A DNA stretch of 64,000 bases, taken from assembly GCF_016735695.1 (NCBI RefSeq), contig NZ_JAERQD010000009.1, positions 1 to 64,000 on the forward strand. Direction: 5' to 3'. Positions 28,497 through 36,999 of the stretch are shown piece by piece (within the stretch, counting starts at the first letter, position 1; each line of letters begins with the position of its first letter). This DNA comes from Microvirga zambiensis WSM3693. GTDB taxonomy: Bacteria; Pseudomonadota; Alphaproteobacteria; Rhizobiales; Beijerinckiaceae. The notes under the pieces are model-generated. The model had not been told where the DNA came from. It was given only the letters and a program-made list of their open reading frames with translations, and searched no databases. The translations under genes and the position numbers were made by a program.

Positions 28497-28833
28497 TGTC
28501 AAAGAGCCAGCACCTTGGGGCCCGGAGCTTGCGGCTCCGAGCCTTTGGGTGGATCGAGGGTGGCGCGAATGGCAGCCCGGCTCGATGATGGATGGAAATG
28601 CGATGAGCCGAACTGTCTCTTCGCGCACGGCTTCTTTAGGCGGACAGGAGAGGCCGGCCCGGTGACCGTTCAAGGCGGGATCCGTCTGCTCGACGGGGGC
28701 CTTGAACCGATTCCGACCACCGGCCCGCATCCTGGGCCTCGCATCGACAGGCGTGCGAGGCCTGCCATGGGACCGTGCCTGCCTCCACACTGCGACGCCT
28801 CGCGAGCGCGCCCCTCGTCAGAGGCAGGTCTTG
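28497..28833 (-). ncRNA. Candidate structured RNA downstream of a LexA-box promoter
   Basis: No frame encodes a recognisable protein. Downstream of the promoter three perfect stems follow each other: 28778-28785 with 28821-28828 (8 bp), 28735-28743 with 28754-28762 (9 bp) and 28668-28676 with 28699-28707 (9 bp, with an inner CGTC/GACG pair). The segment ends in GGGCCCCAAGGTGCTGGCTC then TTTGACA, a boxA-like tail also present at 9-33. It matches no RNA family I know (6S, tmRNA, SRP and RNase P were considered). Ends are approximate. Confidence 0.45.
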
Positions 28834-28840
28834 AGGCAAC

Positions 28841-28869
28841 GATATAGCCAAGATTGGGAATGATGTCAA
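28841..28869 (-). promoter_or_regulatory. Sigma-70-type promoter
   Basis: TTGACA (28869-28864) and TATATC (28846-28841) are separated by exactly 17 bases on the minus strand. This is the best consensus promoter seen in the window. Predicted start near 28833. Confidence 0.75.
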
Positions 28870-28884
28870 GAACAAAGTGAGAAC
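28870..28884 (-). promoter_or_regulatory. Putative LexA (SOS) box
   Basis: GTTCTCACTTTGTTC matches the alphaproteobacterial LexA consensus GTTC-N7-GTTC at all eight fixed positions. It abuts the -35 hexamer, a position suited to repression. A chance match is possible, since about one or two per 64 kb are expected at uniform base composition, but the placement is telling. Confidence 0.6.
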
Positions 28885-28933
28885 ATAACATCACGCTTCC
28901 GTCCTGCCGCCTCGCCCCCCTCGTCCCTGCGCC

Positions 28934-29023
28934 GTCATGGCCGCACTTGGTGCGGCCACCCACGTCTTCGAGAACCGCCGCGCTGCCAAGACGTGGGTGC
29001 CCGGGACAAGCCCGGGCATGACG
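28934..29023. repeat. Bipartite palindromic repeat, family A, copy 3
   Basis: GTCATGGCCGCACTTGGTGC at the left and GTGCCCGGGACAAGCCCGGG then CATGAC at the right, in the same orientation as copy 1. A further palindrome (ATCACCGGCACTGATCCCCG to CCGGGGAGGTGATGAC) follows at about 29080-29122. Confidence 0.8.
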
Positions 29024-29151
29024 GCGCGGGGGGTCATTCCCGGTCCGGTCACGGCGAGCGTGGCGCCTTTGGGATCGCGATCACCGGCACTGATCCCCGG
29101 AACAAGTCCGGGGAGGTGATGACGTGAGAGGGTGGCATGAGACTCGCGATC

Positions 29152-29188
29152 AAAAAACAAAGGGACGGTGGCTGAGCTCCACCGTCCC
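29152..29188 (-). terminator. Intrinsic terminator of nlpD
   Basis: GGGACGGTGG pairs with CCACCGTCCC around a 7-base loop. On the minus strand it is followed by TTTGTTTTTTG, about 50 bases past the nlpD stop. Confidence 0.88.
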
Positions 29189-29239
29189 CTCATTGGGTCA
29201 GCTCCAAAGGTCGGGCGCCGACCTAAATCTTTGGCCCGA

Positions 29240-30307
29240 TCAGCCGCCGAGATACTTCATCGGGTCGACCGGCTGCGCGCCCTTGCGGATCTCGAAGTGG
29301 AGCTGCGGCGAGGTCACGTTGCCGGTCTGGCCGGAGGTTGCGATCACCTGACCGCGCTTGACCTGCTCGCCGCGCTTGACGCTGAGCGCGCCGTTATGGG
29401 CATAGGCCGAAACGTAGCCGTTCTCGTGGCGGATGAGGACGAGGTTGCCGTAGCCCTTCACCTCGCTGCCGGCATAGGTCACGGTGCCGGCCTCGGTCGC
29501 CTTGACCGGCGTGCCCTCGGGAACGGCGATGTTGATGCCCTCGTTGCCGCCATTGGCGCCGAAGCCGGCGATGACGCGGCCGCGGGCGGGCCAGCGGAAG
29601 TCGCCGGAGACGCTGGCGGTTGCCTCGGGCTCCGGCGCGGGAGCTTTGGCCTCAGGCTGCGGCGCGGCGGGCTGCATCACGGCAGGCTTTACCGCCTCCG
29701 GCTGAGTCAGCGCCGCCACCTTGGGCTGCTCGACGACCGGCTTCGGGGCGGAGACAAGAGGCTTGGGAGCGGAAACGAGCGGCTCGTTCGTTGCGGAAGC
29801 GACCTGCATCGGCGCCGATTTCACCGGAGCCGGAGCAGGAGCCTGGGCCGTCGAGGTCATGCCGGGGCGAACGCGCTTGACCGGTTCGGCAGCGGCGACG
29901 GGGGTCGTAGCGGCCGGCACCTTCGATGTGTCGACGAGGCGGAACTTGGGCTGGGCGGAAGGCTGCGCCGTCTGAGCGACCGGCACGGGTCGCGGCTGGA
30001 TCGGAGCGGGGGCCGAAGCGATGCGGGTCGGCTGCGACAGGGGCTGCGACTGCACGGGCGGCAGGGCCTGCGCATGAACCGAAGGGGTCGGCATCGGAGA
30101 CGCGGAATAGGATTGCTGGCTCTGGGGCTGCGGGGCCGACGCGGTCGTATCGATCCGCTCGCTGGCCGCGAAGGGATTGGAGAACGGGTTTTCCGCAAAC
30201 CGAGCGCTGTCGGTACTGCAGGCGGCAGCCGCACTGCCGATCAAACCCACCAGAGCGATCCGCGACACCGCAACCCAATGCCCTGAACACACACGAAACC
30301 GCATCAC
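29240..30307 (-). CDS. nlpD: NlpD-like lipoprotein with degenerate M23 domain
   Basis: A protein of 355 residues. A lipoprotein signal (LIGSAAAACS, lipobox Cys) is followed by about 210 residues rich in Pro, Ala and Gln, then a C-terminal M23/LytM domain. Zinc ligands are lost: the usual HxGxD position reads GGNEGINIAVPEG, although LHFEIR is kept. That matches NlpD/EnvC-type proteins, which activate cell-division amidases rather than cut peptidoglycan. No LysM domain is apparent, unlike classical NlpD. It is last in the serS-surE-pcm run, a conserved placement. Confidence 0.85.
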   Translation of the reverse strand: MMRFRVCSGHWVAVSRIALVGLIGSAAAACSTDSARFAENPFSNPFAASERIDTTASAPQPQSQQSYSASPMPTPSVHAQALPPVQSQPLSQPTRIASAPAPIQPRPVPVAQTAQPSAQPKFRLVDTSKVPAATTPVAAAEPVKRVRPGMTSTAQAPAPAPVKSAPMQVASATNEPLVSAPKPLVSAPKPVVEQPKVAALTQPEAVKPAVMQPAAPQPEAKAPAPEPEATASVSGDFRWPARGRVIAGFGANGGNEGINIAVPEGTPVKATEAGTVTYAGSEVKGYGNLVLIRHENGYVSAYAHNGALSVKRGEQVKRGQVIATSGQTGNVTSPQLHFEIRKGAQPVDPMKYLGG

Positions 30308-30420
30308 TCAACCCCAACCGAACGCAACTCGATGGAGCCATTAAAAGCCTGTTCAGGTTAAGCAACGGTTGATGCTGCGTACTTTTTCGTAACCTTGTCC
30401 GAGATTTTTTTTGGAACGGT

Positions 30421-31104
30421 TCAGAGAGTTGCCGCAATGCCCGTCACGAGGGGCGAAATGCGCAGCGGCGCACCGAGCGTCTGCGTCAGCTCGCCTGCCG
30501 CGTCGCGTTCGATCTGCACGAGATGCGGCACTCCCTCGACCGTCAGGGCGCCTACAAGCCGTGAGCCCGGTGCAAGGAGTGATTTCACGGCCTCCGGTAT
30601 CTCCGTACAGGCTCCGTTGAGCAGGATGCGATCGAACCGGTCGCGGACGCGGGTGGCAAGACCATCCCCGACCTCCAGCTGAACCTTCCCGGCCTCGACG
30701 ATCCTGAGGTGCTGGGCCGCGCTCTCCGCAAGGGTGCTGAAGCGCTCGACGGAAGTCACGTCGGCCTCGAGCTTCGCGAGCAGCGCCGTGACATAGCCGC
30801 TCCCGGTGCCCACTTCGAGCACCCTCTGGCCCGGCCTGACGCTAAGCGCCAGGAGCATCGCCGCAACCGTCCCGGGTCCCGTCATGGTCTGGCCGCAGGG
30901 CAGCGGCAGCGCAACCTCCGTGCGGGCGAGATCGGTGAAGCGGCGCGGGGCGAAAACCTCGCGCGGAACGAGCTCCATGGCGCGCAACAGCGCCGTGTCG
31001 CGGATGCCTTTCGCACGTAAGGACAGAATGAAGGACGCGGCGCCGATCGCCTGCTGCTCGATGCGGTTCTCCGCTTCAGGCAGGTCAGGCACATCCTCGT
31101 TCAT
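30421..31104 (-). CDS. pcm: Protein-L-isoaspartate O-methyltransferase
   Basis: A protein of 227 residues. Pcm methylates isoaspartyl residues to start repair of aged proteins. FAPRRFTDLARTEVALPLPC then GQTMTGPGTVA and the SAM motif RVLEVGTGSGYVTALLA match the family. It lies 13 bases downstream of surE, the classical surE-pcm-nlpD order. A gap of about 110 bases separates it from nlpD. Confidence 0.93.
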   Translation of the reverse strand: MNEDVPDLPEAENRIEQQAIGAASFILSLRAKGIRDTALLRAMELVPREVFAPRRFTDLARTEVALPLPCGQTMTGPGTVAAMLLALSVRPGQRVLEVGTGSGYVTALLAKLEADVTSVERFSTLAESAAQHLRIVEAGKVQLEVGDGLATRVRDRFDRILLNGACTEIPEAVKSLLAPGSRLVGALTVEGVPHLVQIERDAAGELTQTLGAPLRISPLVTGIAATL

Positions 31105-31117
31105 GGCGTCCGCACCC

Positions 31118-31882
31118 CTACCCGCCGAAGGCTTGCGCGTAGCGCGTCAGGGTCGGCTCGTCGGTCATGTCGACGCGCAAAGGCGTGACGGCGATGCGCC
31201 GGTTGGCGATGGCCCAGAGATCGGTGCCGTTGCCGGGCGTGAAAGGGCGGCGCTCGAAGGCGATCCAGAAGTAAGGATTGCCGCGCCCGTCCTGGCGCTC
31301 GTCGAGGCGCAGGAGCTCCTGCGTGCGCTGGCCCTGGTTGACGAGGGCCGTTCCCTCGACCTCGTCCGGCTCGCAATCGGGAAAATTCACGTTGACGAGG
31401 ATGCCCCGGTCCATTCCCGCTTCGCGGATCTTGCGGATCACCCCGGGGCCGTGATGCTCGGCGCATTGCCAGCGCGGCGCGTTGCGTGTGCCGGGGCCGT
31501 AGGCCTGCGACAGTGCGATGGAGGGAATCCCGAGAATCGTGCCCTCGATTGCGCCGGCCACGGTGCCGGAATAGGTCACATCCTCCGCCACGTTCTGCCC
31601 GCGGTTGACGCCAGAGAGAATGAGGTCGGGCCTTGCGCCCTTCATGAGGTGGCGCACGCCCATGATCACGCAATCGGTCGGCGTGCCCTTCACGGCGAAA
31701 TGCCGCTCGGAGATCTCGCGCAGGCGCAACGGATCGTTGAGCGACAGCGAATGCGCGACGCCGCTCTGATCCGTTTCCGGCGCCACCACCCACACATCGT
31801 CCGACAGGGCGCGGGCGATCGCCTCCAGGGTCTTCAATCCCGGCGCATGGATGCCGTCGTCGTTGGTGCAGAGAATGCGCAT
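31118..31882 (-). CDS. surE: 5'/3'-nucleotidase SurE
   Basis: A protein of 254 residues. SurE is a metal-dependent nucleoside monophosphatase. The N-terminal RILCTNDDGIHAPGL with its Asp pair, APETDQSGVAHSLSL, and LSGVNRGQNVAEDVTYSGTV are diagnostic. The start lies 3 bases after the serS stop, so it is in the same operon. Confidence 0.96.
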   Translation of the reverse strand: MRILCTNDDGIHAPGLKTLEAIARALSDDVWVVAPETDQSGVAHSLSLNDPLRLREISERHFAVKGTPTDCVIMGVRHLMKGARPDLILSGVNRGQNVAEDVTYSGTVAGAIEGTILGIPSIALSQAYGPGTRNAPRWQCAEHHGPGVIRKIREAGMDRGILVNVNFPDCEPDEVEGTALVNQGQRTQELLRLDERQDGRGNPYFWIAFERRPFTPGNGTDLWAIANRRIAVTPLRVDMTDEPTLTRYAQAFGG

Positions 31883-31885
31883 GGT

Positions 31886-33247
31886 CTAAGCCTGCCGCTC
31901 GATACGGGTCATGCCGCCCATATAGGGCTGCAGCACCGACGGAATCGTGACGCTGCCGTCCTCGTTCTGGTAGTTCTCCAGCACGGCAACGAGCGTGCGG
32001 CCGACGGCGAGGCCGGAGCCGTTGAGCGTGTGCACGAAACGCGGCTGCTTCTCGCCGGCCGCGCGATAGCGGGCATTCATGCGTCGCGCCTGGAAGTCGG
32101 AGCAGACCGAGCAGCTCGAAATCTCGCGATACATCCCCTGCCCCGGCAGCCACACCTCGATGTCGTAGGTCTTGGTCGAGGAGAAGCCCATGTCGCCGGT
32201 GCAGAGCGTCATGGTGCGGAACGGCAGCTCCAGCTTCTTCAGCACGTTCTCGGCGCTGGTCAGCATGCGTTCGTGCTCGTCGGCGGAAGTCTCCGGCGTC
32301 GTGATCGAGACGAGCTCGCATTTCACGAACTGATGCTGGCGGATCATGCCGCGCGTGTCGCGGCCGGCGGAGCCCGCCTCGGCGCGGAAGCTCGGAGTCA
32401 GCGCGGTGAAACGCAGGGGCAATTCCTCCTCGGAGAGGATCTGCTCGCGCACGAGATTGGTGAGCGTCACCTCCGCCGTCGGGATCATGCCGTAGCGGGT
32501 ATCCTTGATCATCTTGGCGATCGCATCGCGCGGCTGACCGTCGAGGGCTGCCGCGACGACCTGCTCGAGTGAATTGCCGGGGAAGGCCCAGAACTGATCG
32601 TCCTCGAACTTCGGCAGCTGCGCCGTGCCGAACATGGCATCGTCGCGCACCAGGAGCGGCGGGTTCACTTCCGTGTAGCCGTGCTCGTTCGTGTGCAGGT
32701 CGATCATGAACTGGCCGAGCGCGCGTTCAAGGCGTGCAAGCCCGCCCTTGAGCACGACGAAGCGCGAGCCCGAGAGCTTCGCCGCCGTCTCGAAATCCAT
32801 CAGGCCGAGAGCCTCGCCGAGCTCGAAATGCTGCTTGGCGCTGTTCATGGTCGGCGGTGTGCCGGAGCGATGACGCTCCACGTTGCCGTGCTCGTCGGCT
32901 CCGACCGGCACGTCCACTTTCGGAATGTTGGGGATGGCAGCGAGCGCCTCGAACAAAGCTTTCTCGGCGGCGCGTTCGCCCTCCTCCAGCTCCGGCATCG
33001 TCTCCTTGATGCGGGCGACCTCGGCCATCAGCTCCTGCGCCCGCGCCTCGTCCTTCTTCGCCTTGGCCTGGCCGATTTCCTTGGACAGGGCGTTGCGGCG
33101 CTCCGTGGCCGCCTGCAGGGCGGAGACGGCGCTCTTGCGCCTGTCGTCGAGGGCGATCAGCTCAGCGGACAGGGGCTCCATGCCCCGGTTCCGGAGGCCT
33201 TGATCGAACGCCGCGGGATTGTCGCGGATGGAGCGGATGTCGTGCAT
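31886..33247 (-). CDS. serS: Seryl-tRNA synthetase
   Basis: A protein of 453 residues, class II synthetase. [20 protein letters not shown] is the standard N-terminus, followed by a coiled-coil arm (about residues 30-100), motif 2 [21 protein letters not shown] and the C-terminal [16 protein letters not shown] motif 3. ATG at 33247 is chosen; a longer frame to 33451 adds a low-complexity basic extension that is not family-like. It follows tatC by about 100 bases. Confidence 0.97.
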   Translation of the reverse strand: MHDIRSIRDNPAAFDQGLRNRGMEPLSAELIALDDRRKSAVSALQAATERRNALSKEIGQAKAKKDEARAQELMAEVARIKETMPELEEGERAAEKALFEALAAIPNIPKVDVPVGADEHGNVERHRSGTPPTMNSAKQHFELGEALGLMDFETAAKLSGSRFVVLKGGLARLERALGQFMIDLHTNEHGYTEVNPPLLVRDDAMFGTAQLPKFEDDQFWAFPGNSLEQVVAAALDGQPRDAIAKMIKDTRYGMIPTAEVTLTNLVREQILSEEELPLRFTALTPSFRAEAGSAGRDTRGMIRQHQFVKCELVSITTPETSADEHERMLTSAENVLKKLELPFRTMTLCTGDMGFSSTKTYDIEVWLPGQGMYREISSCSVCSDFQARRMNARYRAAGEKQPRFVHTLNGSGLAVGRTLVAVLENYQNEDGSVTIPSVLQPYMGGMTRIERQA

Positions 33248-33347
33248 GGGATTAAGACCTGCTTCGTGAAGCGGCCCTGCCCTTCGACATGACCGCCCCT
33301 TCAACTCTTGCCGAGGAAGGCGGTCGATGGGGAGACCTTTCGGCCTC

Positions 33348-34151
33348 CTACCCTTCCGCCGCGCGCGCGGCCTCGGCTTCCGCACGCTTCTTCTCGACCA
33401 TGCGGACGGAGAAGATGGATGCCTCGTAAAGAAGCAAGGTAGGGATCGCAAGGGCGAACTGGCTGATCACGTCCGGCGGGGTAAGCACGGCCGCGAGCAC
33501 GAAGACGATCACGATGGCATAGCGCCGCTTGTCCTTGAGGAATTGCGAATCGATGATTCCGGCGCGGGCGAGCAGGGTCAGGACTACCGGCAGCTGGAAG
33601 CAGATGCCGAAGGCGAAGATCAGGGTCATGATCAGCGACAGGTATTCGCTGACCTTGGGCAGGAACTCGATGGCGGGGCTGGAATCCGTCGCGAGCTGCT
33701 GCATGCCGACCGAGAAGCGCATGAGCAGCGGCATCGCGATGAAGTAGACGCAGGATGCACCGATGACGAAGAGCACGGGCGTCGCGACGAGATACGGCAC
33801 GAAGGCCCGGCGCTCGTTCTTATAGAGGCCCGGAGCCACGAACTTGTAGATCTGGATCGCGATGATCGGGAAGGCGAGGAAGCCCGCGCCGAAAGCCGCC
33901 ACCTGGATCTGCGTGAACAGGTATTCCAGGCCGTGCGTGTAGACGAGATGCGCCCTCTCGGGCGAGCCGACCGCGAGCACATAGGGCCAGACGAGCGCGT
34001 TGTAGATGTACTTCGCGCCGGCGAAGCAGATGAAGAACATTAACACGAACGCCACGAGCGCCTTGATCAGGCGCGAGCGGAGCTCGGTCAGGTGCTCGAT
34101 CAGAGGCGCGCGCGAAGCCTCGACCTCATCGTCGTCAACGGCGGTGGTCAT
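33348..34151 (-). CDS. tatC: Sec-independent translocase subunit TatC
   Basis: A protein of 267 residues. TatC is the multispan receptor for twin-arginine signal peptides. The N-terminal [18 protein letters not shown], the conserved [20 protein letters not shown] and six hydrophobic spans are visible. ATG overlaps the tatB stop by 4 bases (34148-34151), so translation is coupled. Confidence 0.97.
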   Translation of the reverse strand: MTTAVDDDEVEASRAPLIEHLTELRSRLIKALVAFVLMFFICFAGAKYIYNALVWPYVLAVGSPERAHLVYTHGLEYLFTQIQVAAFGAGFLAFPIIAIQIYKFVAPGLYKNERRAFVPYLVATPVLFVIGASCVYFIAMPLLMRFSVGMQQLATDSSPAIEFLPKVSEYLSLIMTLIFAFGICFQLPVVLTLLARAGIIDSQFLKDKRRYAIVIVFVLAAVLTPPDVISQFALAIPTLLLYEASIFSVRMVEKKRAEAEAARAAEG

Positions 34152-34753
34152 CCGGCTTTCGCGTCCGATTTCTGTGGTTCTTTGGAAAGGTGTTCGGCGA
34201 GAGCGGCCTGCTGGGCCTCGTATTCCGCCTCACGCCGCAGGGATTCGGCGATTTCCACGGCAGGATCGACGCTTGGCGGGGGCGGCAGCTCGGTCAGAGG
34301 ATCGACCGGAGCCGGAGCCCGACCTTCCACCGCAGCCTGGATCGATGCGTCGGATGCCTCCGCAACCTCCTGAGGAGCCGACGGCACGACCTCCGCCGGA
34401 GAGATCTCCGGAGCGGCTTCTGGCGATGGGATCGCCTCGGGAGCCGCTGGGGCCGGCACGGGGGCCTCGATGGAAGTCTTCAGCTCGTCCCGGATCGTCT
34501 GGATCGGGTTGAAGTTCGTGCTGCCGACCGAGTTCACGGAGTCGTTCACGCCCTGAAGCTGCTTCTTGACCTCGTCGAGCTCGGCCTCACGCATGGCTTC
34601 GTTGAACTGGCCCTGGAACTCCGCCGCCATGCGCCGAAGCTTGCCGGTCACCTGCCCGACCGTGCGCAGAGCCTTCGGCAGATCCTTCGGGCCGATCACG
34701 ATCAGTGCGACGGCACCGATCACCATGATCTCACCCCAGCTCATGTCCAACAT
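34148..34753 (-). CDS. tatB: Sec-independent translocase subunit TatB
   Basis: A protein of 201 residues. One N-terminal helix (MSWGEIMVIGAVALIVIGPK) with the family motif GPKDLPKALRTVG is followed by an amphipathic helix and a long Pro/Ala/Glu-rich tail (about residues 90-170). The name TatB rather than TatA rests on DMSWGE, the length and the position between tatA and tatC. Confidence 0.94.
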   Translation of the reverse strand: MLDMSWGEIMVIGAVALIVIGPKDLPKALRTVGQVTGKLRRMAAEFQGQFNEAMREAELDEVKKQLQGVNDSVNSVGSTNFNPIQTIRDELKTSIEAPVPAPAAPEAIPSPEAAPEISPAEVVPSAPQEVAEASDASIQAAVEGRAPAPVDPLTELPPPPSVDPAVEIAESLRREAEYEAQQAALAEHLSKEPQKSDAKAG

Positions 34754-34827
34754 GACGCGGCCTCGAACCTGCCCCTTGGGTACTCACGCATACTGACATG
34801 CCACGACAAGTGGCTGTGCATGAAAGC

Positions 34828-35082
34828 TTAACCGACCTTGTGATCGGTGGTTGCGGTGGTTGCGGTGCTCGTGGGAGTGCCGGGCTGATGGTCGATCGTA
34901 CGAACGGGCTCGGAGGGCTGCGCAGGCGTCGCCGCCGTGGTCTCGTCCTCGGACATGCCCTTCTTGAAGGCTTTGATGCCCTTCGCGACATCGCCCATCA
35001 TGTCGGAGATCTTGCCGCGTCCGAACAGCAGGACAACGATCAGACCGACAACGATCCAGTGCCAAATACTCGTGCCACCCAT
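34828..35082 (-). CDS. tatA: Sec-independent translocase subunit TatA
   Basis: A protein of 84 residues. [20 protein letters not shown] then [21 protein letters not shown] is the typical TatA helix, hinge and amphipathic helix. ATG at 35082 has GGAGG about 8 bases upstream; a frame starting at 35121 is rejected. A 74-base gap to tatB is compatible with one operon. Confidence 0.95.
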   Translation of the reverse strand: MGGTSIWHWIVVGLIVVLLFGRGKISDMMGDVAKGIKAFKKGMSEDETTAATPAQPSEPVRTIDHQPGTPTSTATTATTDHKVG

Positions 35083-35139
35083 GGCAATTCCTCCTGCGCC
35101 CGAAAAGGCGCCATATTTCAATTCGATCTCGCCGCCAAC

Positions 35140-36264
35140 CTATGCGTCGGACGCGGCGAAAACAAGGACATCCTTAGTATCGACCTCCACTCCGACATCC
35201 TGTCCCTCGGCAACGCCAACGGGATCGTGAACGCGGGCCTGGAGAGGACGGTCGATTCCCTGCACGTCTATATGCACGAGATCGACCTCGCCGAGGAAGC
35301 GACGAGACACCACACGCCCCGGAAGGCAGAAGCCCGCGGGCCTGAGCTTCAGGCCCTGCGGCCGCACGCAGACGATGGCCGGACCATCCTCCAGATGCGG
35401 CGCCGGAAAGACGCCGACGGCGCAGGAAACCCGACCGCTGCGGACGACGCCCTCAAGCTCGTTGAAGTCGCAGAAGAAGCGTGCGGCAAAGAGGTTCGCC
35501 GGCCGGTGATAGATCTCCTCGGCCTCCCCCTGCTGAATGATCCTGCCGGCGCGCATGAGCACGATCCGGTCGGCAATCCGCATCGCCTCCTCCGGATCGT
35601 GCGTCACGACGATGGTCGTTGCGCCCGTTTCTCTCAGGATTGCGACGGTTTCGTCGCGGATCGCGTCGCGCATGCGACGGTCGAGATTCGAGAACGGCTC
35701 GTCCATCAGCAGCACGCCGGGACGCGGCGCGATGGAGCGCGCGAGCGCGACACGCTGCTGTTCGCCGCCGGACAGGGTATGAGGATACTCGCCGGCGTAA
35801 TGCTCGAGGCCGACGCGGGACAGTGCCCGGCGCGCGGCGACGCCCGCCTCCGCCGCGGAAAGATCCTTCAGACCGAACATGATGTTCTGCAGGATCGTCA
35901 TGTGCGGAAAGAGGGCATAGTCCTGGAACATCAGGCCGATGCCGCGCCGCTCGGGCTCCAGGAACGTCCTCGGCCCGCTGACTTCGCGTCCGTCCATCAG
36001 CACCCGGCCGGAGGTCGGTGCTTCGACCCCTGCGGCGATGCGCAGCAGCGTGGTCTTCCCGCAGCCGGAATGGCCAAGCAGGCAGATGATCTCTCCCGGC
36101 TCGATGGTCAGCGAAACACCGTCGAGTGCCCGCAGGCTGTCATAGGCCTGAACGAGATTCTCGAAGGCGAGCTGGGCCGGGATCGAGGCGCCCGCGGTGC
36201 CGCGCTGCCCCCAGCGAGGCAGCCGAAACCGGTCGCGGGCGGAGCCGGCGGGATTTGAGGTCAT
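35140..36264 (-). CDS. ABC transporter ATP-binding protein (FbpC/PotA-like)
   Basis: A protein of 374 residues. An N-terminal ATPase domain has Walker A LLGHSGCGKTT, Q-loop FQDYALFPHMT, signature LSGGEQQRVALARS and Walker B VLLMDEPFSNLD. A C-terminal TOBE-like part contains IVCVRPQGLKLRPAG. This is the iron(III)/polyamine importer ATPase subclass. No permease or binding protein is nearby. It overlaps the scpB stop by 4 bases and sits between scpB and tatA, so it looks inserted into a housekeeping operon. Substrate unknown. Confidence 0.85.
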   Translation of the reverse strand: MTSNPAGSARDRFRLPRWGQRGTAGASIPAQLAFENLVQAYDSLRALDGVSLTIEPGEIICLLGHSGCGKTTLLRIAAGVEAPTSGRVLMDGREVSGPRTFLEPERRGIGLMFQDYALFPHMTILQNIMFGLKDLSAAEAGVAARRALSRVGLEHYAGEYPHTLSGGEQQRVALARSIAPRPGVLLMDEPFSNLDRRMRDAIRDETVAILRETGATTIVVTHDPEEAMRIADRIVLMRAGRIIQQGEAEEIYHRPANLFAARFFCDFNELEGVVRSGRVSCAVGVFPAPHLEDGPAIVCVRPQGLKLRPAGFCLPGRVVSRRFLGEVDLVHIDVQGIDRPLQARVHDPVGVAEGQDVGVEVDTKDVLVFAASDA

Positions 36265-36998
36265 TCCTCTCCCGCCTCGCTCCGGTGCATGTCCAGGGGC
36301 TGCTGCGGCTCGTCCTCGAGGGGATCCTCGTCCTCACGCAGGGCATCCGCATCGGAGGGAACAGGCACCGAGAAATCGGAGGGAACGCGGCCTTCGATGA
36401 AGCCCGCCCCTTTGAGCTCCTCCAGGCCCGGGAGGTCCTCGATGGCATCGAGGCCGAAATGCTCCAGGAAACCCGAGGTGGTGCCATAGGTGACGGGGCG
36501 GCCCGGCGCCTTCCTGCGGCCGCGCAGGCGGATCCAGCCCGTTTCCAGAAGCGTGTCGACGGTGCCCTTCGACGTTGCGACGCCACGGATCTCCTCGATC
36601 TCGGCGCGGGTTACCGGCTGGTGATAGGCAATGATGGCGAGCGTCTCCATGGCGGCGCGGGAGAGCCTGCGCTGCTCGACCACGTCGCGGGCCAGCACGA
36701 AGGACAGGTCGCTGGCAGTGCGGAAAGTCCATTTCCCGGCAACCCGGACGAGATTGACGCCACGCAAGGCATAGAGCTCGCTCAGGTCCTGCAGGATCCT
36801 GTCGACATCCGCGCCTTCCGGCAGGCGGCCGGCCAGATCTTCCGCGCTCAGGGGCGCCGCGGCTGCGAACAGCAGGGCTTCGGCGATGCGCATGGCCTCG
36901 CCGTGATCGGGCACATGATCCGGCTCCTGGCTGACCTCGGACTCGTCGGCCTCGGGCGTATCGATCGTTTCTTCTTCGTCCTGCATGTCGGGCAGCAT
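36261..36998 (-). CDS. scpB: Segregation and condensation protein ScpB
   Basis: A protein of 245 residues. ScpB dimerises and joins ScpA and SMC in chromosome condensation. Two winged-helix domains are visible (AMRIAEALLFAAAAPLSAED; AMETLAIIAYHQPVTRAEIE then EIRGV), plus GRPVTYGTTSGFLEHFGLD. Acidic N- and C-terminal tails. It starts 1 base after the scpA stop. Confidence 0.95.
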   Translation of the reverse strand: MLPDMQDEEETIDTPEADESEVSQEPDHVPDHGEAMRIAEALLFAAAAPLSAEDLAGRLPEGADVDRILQDLSELYALRGVNLVRVAGKWTFRTASDLSFVLARDVVEQRRLSRAAMETLAIIAYHQPVTRAEIEEIRGVATSKGTVDTLLETGWIRLRGRRKAPGRPVTYGTTSGFLEHFGLDAIEDLPGLEELKGAGFIEGRVPSDFSVPVPSDADALREDEDPLEDEPQQPLDMHRSEAGEE

Positions 36999-36999
36999 C

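Noticed and set aside
28485..28963. Open frames on both strands through the candidate RNA region
   Set aside because: Translations are Arg/Pro/Gly-rich without recognisable motifs or ribosome binding sites. The perfect stems explain the sequence better than coding does.
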